Assembly: GCA_944320135.1 (NCBI GenBank)
Contig: CALUGI010000006.1
Coordinates: 1-64,000 of the forward strand
DNA: 64,000 nt
Source of the DNA: an uncultured Phocaeicola sp.
GTDB taxonomy: Bacteria > Bacteroidota > Bacteroidia > Bacteroidales > Bacteroidaceae
Direction: 5' to 3'
Part shown: positions 60,775 to 64,000 of the stretch, one piece after another
How positions within the stretch are numbered: the first letter of the stretch is position 1
How the letters are laid out: every line of letters begins with the position of its first letter
Notes under the pieces: generated by a model
Database searches by the model: none
Told to the model about the DNA's origin: nothing
What the model saw: the letters and a program-made list of their open reading frames with translations, nothing else
Program-made: the position numbers and the translations under genes

Positions 60775-62102
60775 AATTATCAATAAAGATAAACAAAAAC
60801 TTAATAGAAGAAACCGAAAACGTAGCAATCGTATTCTGTTATATTTTCTCTTTCTATATAGCCGGTCCTATCACAAGTTCTTTATTGGCTGCATTCTTTC
60901 TAACCATCTATCTTTTCTTATTCCCCACTAAGCAAAGATGGATGTTTCAAAATTTCAAGCATATTTTTGCAATAAAGATATTATTAATCCAATTGTTCAT
61001 AATAGGAATAGCCTTTCTCTACAGCTATACCCATTTGACATTTGATTTATCTTATGCAAAAGTCATGTTTGGACAAACGATTCATTTAATAGCGGGGATT
61101 GTCATTGTTACCTATTTAAAATACCAGAGACATTTCGATGAACTCAAAATTGAAAAAACTATTGTAACTGCCTTTTTCATACAGTCAATTATACAAATCA
61201 TAGCCTTAGGAATGCCTTCTTTCGCAACTTTACTTACCCACTTTAATAGAGCAGAAGATTTGCAGGAAGGTTATGGCGGAGTGCGCGGACTGGCTTTAGC
61301 TGCTGGCAGCGGATGGAGTTTGGGACTATCATACGGGTTAACGTATATCATATTCACAAAAAGATATTTATTGCAAAAAATACACACCAAGACTATCATA
61401 ATTGGAATTATTCTGCTCATCGGAACATTTTTTGCAGGCCGCACCGGATTCGTAGGTGCAGGATTGGGAATTTTGCTGTTCTTTTTATCTAAGGAACAAA
61501 AAACAAGTTCTAAATTCTCTTTAGTTTTCAAGATATTATTTCTCATAATCATTTTTTGCGGGATATTCTACCTCTTATTCCCCACATTGGCCGATTTTGT
61601 GATAGACAATGTTTTGCCTTTTGCTTTTGAACCGTTCTATAAATTATATTATGGAGAAGGATTTTCCACTGGCTCAACAAACAAGCTCGGTGAGATGTGG
61701 CAGGTACCAATTTCCTTAAAAGAAATCTTAATAGGAGACGGATTGTTTACCGATCCCACTTGGGGATATTATTATAAACGAACAGATGTTGGAATCTTGC
61801 GTAATTTATTATATTGGGGAGTGGTTGGATATTTAATAATCATTGCATATCAATTATTTTTAATACATCCAATAAAACATGTCAAAACAATATCTGTTAT
61901 CTCTCCCCGAAGTATGCATTTATATAAACATATGATTATAATCTATTTATTCGCTTTAGAGTTTAAAGCAATGACGGTAGGATTTAACAAAATGACTTTC
62001 TCTATAATTTTCTTAGTTTCATACTTTTATTTTGAAGATTATCACAAAAAAAATGGAGCACAATATGCCTATCACGATTACTTACCTGATATTCGCCCAT
62101 AA
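60771..62102 (+). CDS. O-antigen/capsule polymerase-like membrane protein (Wzy)
   Basis: A 443-residue protein with about ten to twelve membrane helices and a large external loop, the shape of a Wzy polymerase or O-antigen ligase that links repeat units at the outer face of the inner membrane. The segment FFAGRTGFVGAGLGILLFFL is typical of the Wzy/WaaL group, as are the conserved Arg near it and the loop around GEGFSTGSTNKLGEMW. Sequence identity in this class is low, so the call rests on topology and position. Its 3' end overlaps the next gene by 38 bases. Confidence 0.8.
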   Translation: MKLSIKINKNLIEETENVAIVFCYIFSFYIAGPITSSLLAAFFLTIYLFLFPTKQRWMFQNFKHIFAIKILLIQLFIIGIAFLYSYTHLTFDLSYAKVMFGQTIHLIAGIVIVTYLKYQRHFDELKIEKTIVTAFFIQSIIQIIALGMPSFATLLTHFNRAEDLQEGYGGVRGLALAAGSGWSLGLSYGLTYIIFTKRYLLQKIHTKTIIIGIILLIGTFFAGRTGFVGAGLGILLFFLSKEQKTSSKFSLVFKILFLIIIFCGIFYLLFPTLADFVIDNVLPFAFEPFYKLYYGEGFSTGSTNKLGEMWQVPISLKEILIGDGLFTDPTWGYYYKRTDVGILRNLLYWGVVGYLIIIAYQLFLIHPIKHVKTISVISPRSMHLYKHMIIIYLFALEFKAMTVGFNKMTFSIIFLVSYFYFEDYHKKNGAQYAYHDYLPDIRP

Positions 62103-63003
62103 CAATGCAGAGTTTCTGCTCAACCTGATAGAGCAATTAAGTTACCCTCATTGCAGTTTCTATATCCATATTGACAGAAAGTCAAAAGAGGATTTCTCAA
62201 CGATACAGAAATTAGCCAACGTGCGCTTTACATCAAAAAATATAGAAATCGACTGGGGAGGAATAAGTATGGTGGAAGCGCTAATATCCAGCTGCCAGGA
62301 GATTATTGACTTAAAGTTAGGAGACACAATCGTCTTTTTAAGCGGTAATGATTTTCCCATTAAATCCAATGAATACATTTACAAATATTTAAACGATAAT
62401 AGAGACAAAAATTTCATCACCGGAGGACGCATGTTGACTCCGGAATGCAATTGGGAAGAATACGGAAGAAGAAGGCTAGAATGTTATGCTTTAAGAGTTG
62501 GGAACCGAAAAATTGCAACAATAGAACCGCATAAGCTATCCATATCAAATCTTAAGCAACTTGTCAAAACAATTATTTATTCACCCAACAATATTGTAAA
62601 AGCACTTTCTATATGGCGCAAATACCCGCAAAGAAAGCATCCGAATAATCTTAAACCTTATTCAGGAGAGTTTTGGTGGGTGCTCCCTTCGGTTTCTTTG
62701 AAAACAATAATATCTTATATTGCCGCACATCCGGAGTTTTTAAGATATCATCAAAACACTTCCAATCCTGACGAAATAATATTCAATACGCTTGCCCACA
62801 ACCTTCTGCCTCATGAGAATATTATGAACTCATGTTTGCGATACATAAAATGGACAAATTCGCCCTCGCCAAGCAATGTAACGATAAAGGACAAAAAAAT
62901 TATTGATGAATGCCTCTCTAATCCGAATATCCTTTTCATCAGAAAAATAGATTCCGTGGAGACATGCAATTTCATCAAAAACCGAATAGCCGCAAACCCA
63001 TGA
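62065..63003 (+). CDS. GT14-like beta-1,6-N-acetylglucosaminyltransferase
   Basis: A 312-residue transferase of the core-2/I-branching type (GT14). It shows TYLIFAHNNAEFLLNLIEQL, SFYIHIDRKSKEDF, GGISMVEALISSCQEII, the typical FLSGNDFPIKSNEYIYKYLN and SGEFWWVLPSVSLKTIISYI. The ATG at 62065 has a GGAG eight bases ahead; another at 62053 is possible. The start lies inside the polymerase gene. It may add a GlcNAc branch, but the sugar is inferred from the family. Confidence 0.88.
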   Translation: MPITITYLIFAHNNAEFLLNLIEQLSYPHCSFYIHIDRKSKEDFSTIQKLANVRFTSKNIEIDWGGISMVEALISSCQEIIDLKLGDTIVFLSGNDFPIKSNEYIYKYLNDNRDKNFITGGRMLTPECNWEEYGRRRLECYALRVGNRKIATIEPHKLSISNLKQLVKTIIYSPNNIVKALSIWRKYPQRKHPNNLKPYSGEFWWVLPSVSLKTIISYIAAHPEFLRYHQNTSNPDEIIFNTLAHNLLPHENIMNSCLRYIKWTNSPSPSNVTIKDKKIIDECLSNPNILFIRKIDSVETCNFIKNRIAANP

Positions 63004-63929
63004 GCGTATCTATCATAATCCCCGTATATAACGGAAGCAGACACATCGCTCAATGCGTCCGCACGCTGAGAGACCAGACATACTTGGATTGGGAAGCCGT
63101 CTTTGTCAACGACGGAAGCACGGACAACTCATTGAAAATGCTGAAACAAGCGGCGAATGAAGATGCCAGAATCCGCATCGTGAGCCAAAGCAACCAGGGA
63201 GCGGCAAAGGCACGAAATGCAGGGATACAATCTGCTAAAGGAGACTTTATCACTTTTCTTGATATAGACGACACGCTTTCGAAAGACTTTCTTGAAAACT
63301 TGCTGAAAGAATTTACGGACGATACAGATATTCTTGTAAGCTCTTTCAATATCATTGAAAACGGCACGCTCGTCAAACGCAAAGAGTTGAAAGAAGGACA
63401 CTTCGCGCAGATTGATTATCTGAAAAAAGTCTTGTCCGGACGCTATGGCTGGGAGCTATGGGGCAAGATATACAGGAAAAGCCTGTTTCTGAAACCTATT
63501 CCGGTTCCGGAGGGTATCAGGATTGGCGAAGACGCTTCCGTATTCATCCAGCTCATAATCCGTGCGCGCAACGTTGCGGTAACGAACAAGCACCTGTACA
63601 ATTATATCCAGTACGGACACTCTGCATCTCACATCCAATCTTCCGAATATGCGGAAGAAACGTTGCAGGCCGGATATTTTATCGAGTCTTTCCTGAAAGA
63701 AGAAGCGACGCTATACCCGAAAATCAAGGATGAAATCGATGCAATGTTCCTGTTGTTTTATTCCAATTCCACGCGGAGAGCTTGTTTGGGACGCAACCAT
63801 CCTCTCGTTTCCGACATCTGCAAAAAGCATCTCACCCTAAAGGCTTTGAAGTTGCTGCCTTTTCACAAAAGCATATACATCATGCTGCATCTCTATTTCG
63901 GCAAATACATATCCAAACTATTATCCTAA
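63000..63929 (+). CDS. Glycosyltransferase family 2
   Basis: A 309-residue GT-A transferase: SVSIIIPVYNGSRHIAQCVR, WEAVFVNDGSTDNSLKML, ARNAGIQSAKGDFITFLDID with the DxD-like DIDDT, then YGWELWGKIYRKSLFL. The start ATG at 63000 overlaps the preceding stop in an ATGA. Base composition is visibly less AT-rich than in the seven genes before it, which suggests another origin or longer residence. Confidence 0.9.
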   Translation: MSVSIIIPVYNGSRHIAQCVRTLRDQTYLDWEAVFVNDGSTDNSLKMLKQAANEDARIRIVSQSNQGAAKARNAGIQSAKGDFITFLDIDDTLSKDFLENLLKEFTDDTDILVSSFNIIENGTLVKRKELKEGHFAQIDYLKKVLSGRYGWELWGKIYRKSLFLKPIPVPEGIRIGEDASVFIQLIIRARNVAVTNKHLYNYIQYGHSASHIQSSEYAEETLQAGYFIESFLKEEATLYPKIKDEIDAMFLLFYSNSTRRACLGRNHPLVSDICKKHLTLKALKLLPFHKSIYIMLHLYFGKYISKLLS

Positions 63930-63933
63930 GAAT

Positions 63934-64000
63934 ATGTTTTCTATCCTCCTTTCCGTCTATCGCAAAGAAAAAACAGAGTTCCTCACCGAAGCGTTGAAAA
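63934..64000 (+). CDS. Glycosyltransferase (family 2-like), cut by window edge
   Basis: The first 22 codons (MFSILLSVYRKEKTEFLTEA and so on) follow the previous gene after four bases. SILLSVYRKEK is a common start of family 2 transferases. The rest lies outside the window, so the call is tentative. Confidence 0.6.
   Translation, partial: MFSILLSVYRKEKTEFLTEALK

Noticed and set aside
1-64000. CRISPR array or cas genes
   Set aside because: No regularly spaced direct repeats and no Cas-like protein were seen.

Overview
The window comes from a chromosome of the order Bacteroidales, most likely a Bacteroides or Phocaeicola-type gut species. The evidence is the repeated Bacteroides promoter element TAnnTTTG ahead of genes, a Bacteroidota-type Rho with a long low-complexity insert, a six-gene Na+-NQR operon, outer-membrane barrel families typical of the phylum (DUF5686, TamB), and two intergenic palindromes of a kind common in these genomes. 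The species cannot be named from the sequence alone. By eye, most of the window is moderately GC-rich; about 55.7-63.0 kb is clearly AT-rich.

Layout. 0.4-1.0 kb: an ECF sigma factor without a visible anti-sigma partner. 1.0-3.1 kb: five truncated or frameshifted gene remnants joined head to tail (nitroreductase, ribB, a DeoR-type regulator, topoisomerase III, an outer-membrane barrel). 3.2 kb: tRNA-Asp. 3.6-9.8 kb: hisH-hisA-hisF-hisIE, ftsE, then aspartate kinase and diaminopimelate decarboxylase for lysine. 9.8-17.5 kb: a DUF5686 outer-membrane protein, a Crp/Fnr regulator, an ABC-F ATPase, a DUF3805-like protein, a membrane-anchored transglutaminase-like protein and RidA. 17.6-19.8 kb: rho with a structured leader. 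19.8-30.9 kb: DNA replication and repair (a DUF3127 protein with an SSB-like tail, dnaN, a DnaQ-type exonuclease, coaBC, recN, rlmB), a protease-like TPR protein, a FabK-like enzyme, cdd and dnaB. 31.2-32.9 kb: a cytosine-5 methyltransferase with a frameshifted partner that is probably its restriction enzyme. 33.0-39.8 kb: DUF4923, nadC, rlmH, an AraC regulator, an OmpH-like chaperone, a conserved 72-residue membrane protein, pepD and a nuclease/phosphatase. 39.9-45.8 kb: nqrABCDEF on the minus strand. 46.1-52.5 kb: tamB followed by the agmatine-to-putrescine pair aguA-aguB. 52.6-54.1 kb: trkH. 54.3-55.4 kb: a Fic-domain protein. 55.6-64.0 kb: the start of a surface polysaccharide locus (flippase, polymerase and at least seven glycosyltransferases), running off the right edge.

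The most unusual signals are at the polysaccharide boundary. The fic gene and the polysaccharide operon have look-alike promoters. In the polysaccharide promoter the 20-bp spacer between the -33 and -7 boxes is itself a perfect 8-4-8 palindrome. It is followed by a long hairpin in the untranslated leader. This looks like a locally duplicated regulatory cassette that could link Fic and capsule expression. Other points worth a look are the frameshifted restriction gene, the SSB-like tail on the DUF3127 protein, the long-range pairing in the rho leader, and the decayed segment at the left end.
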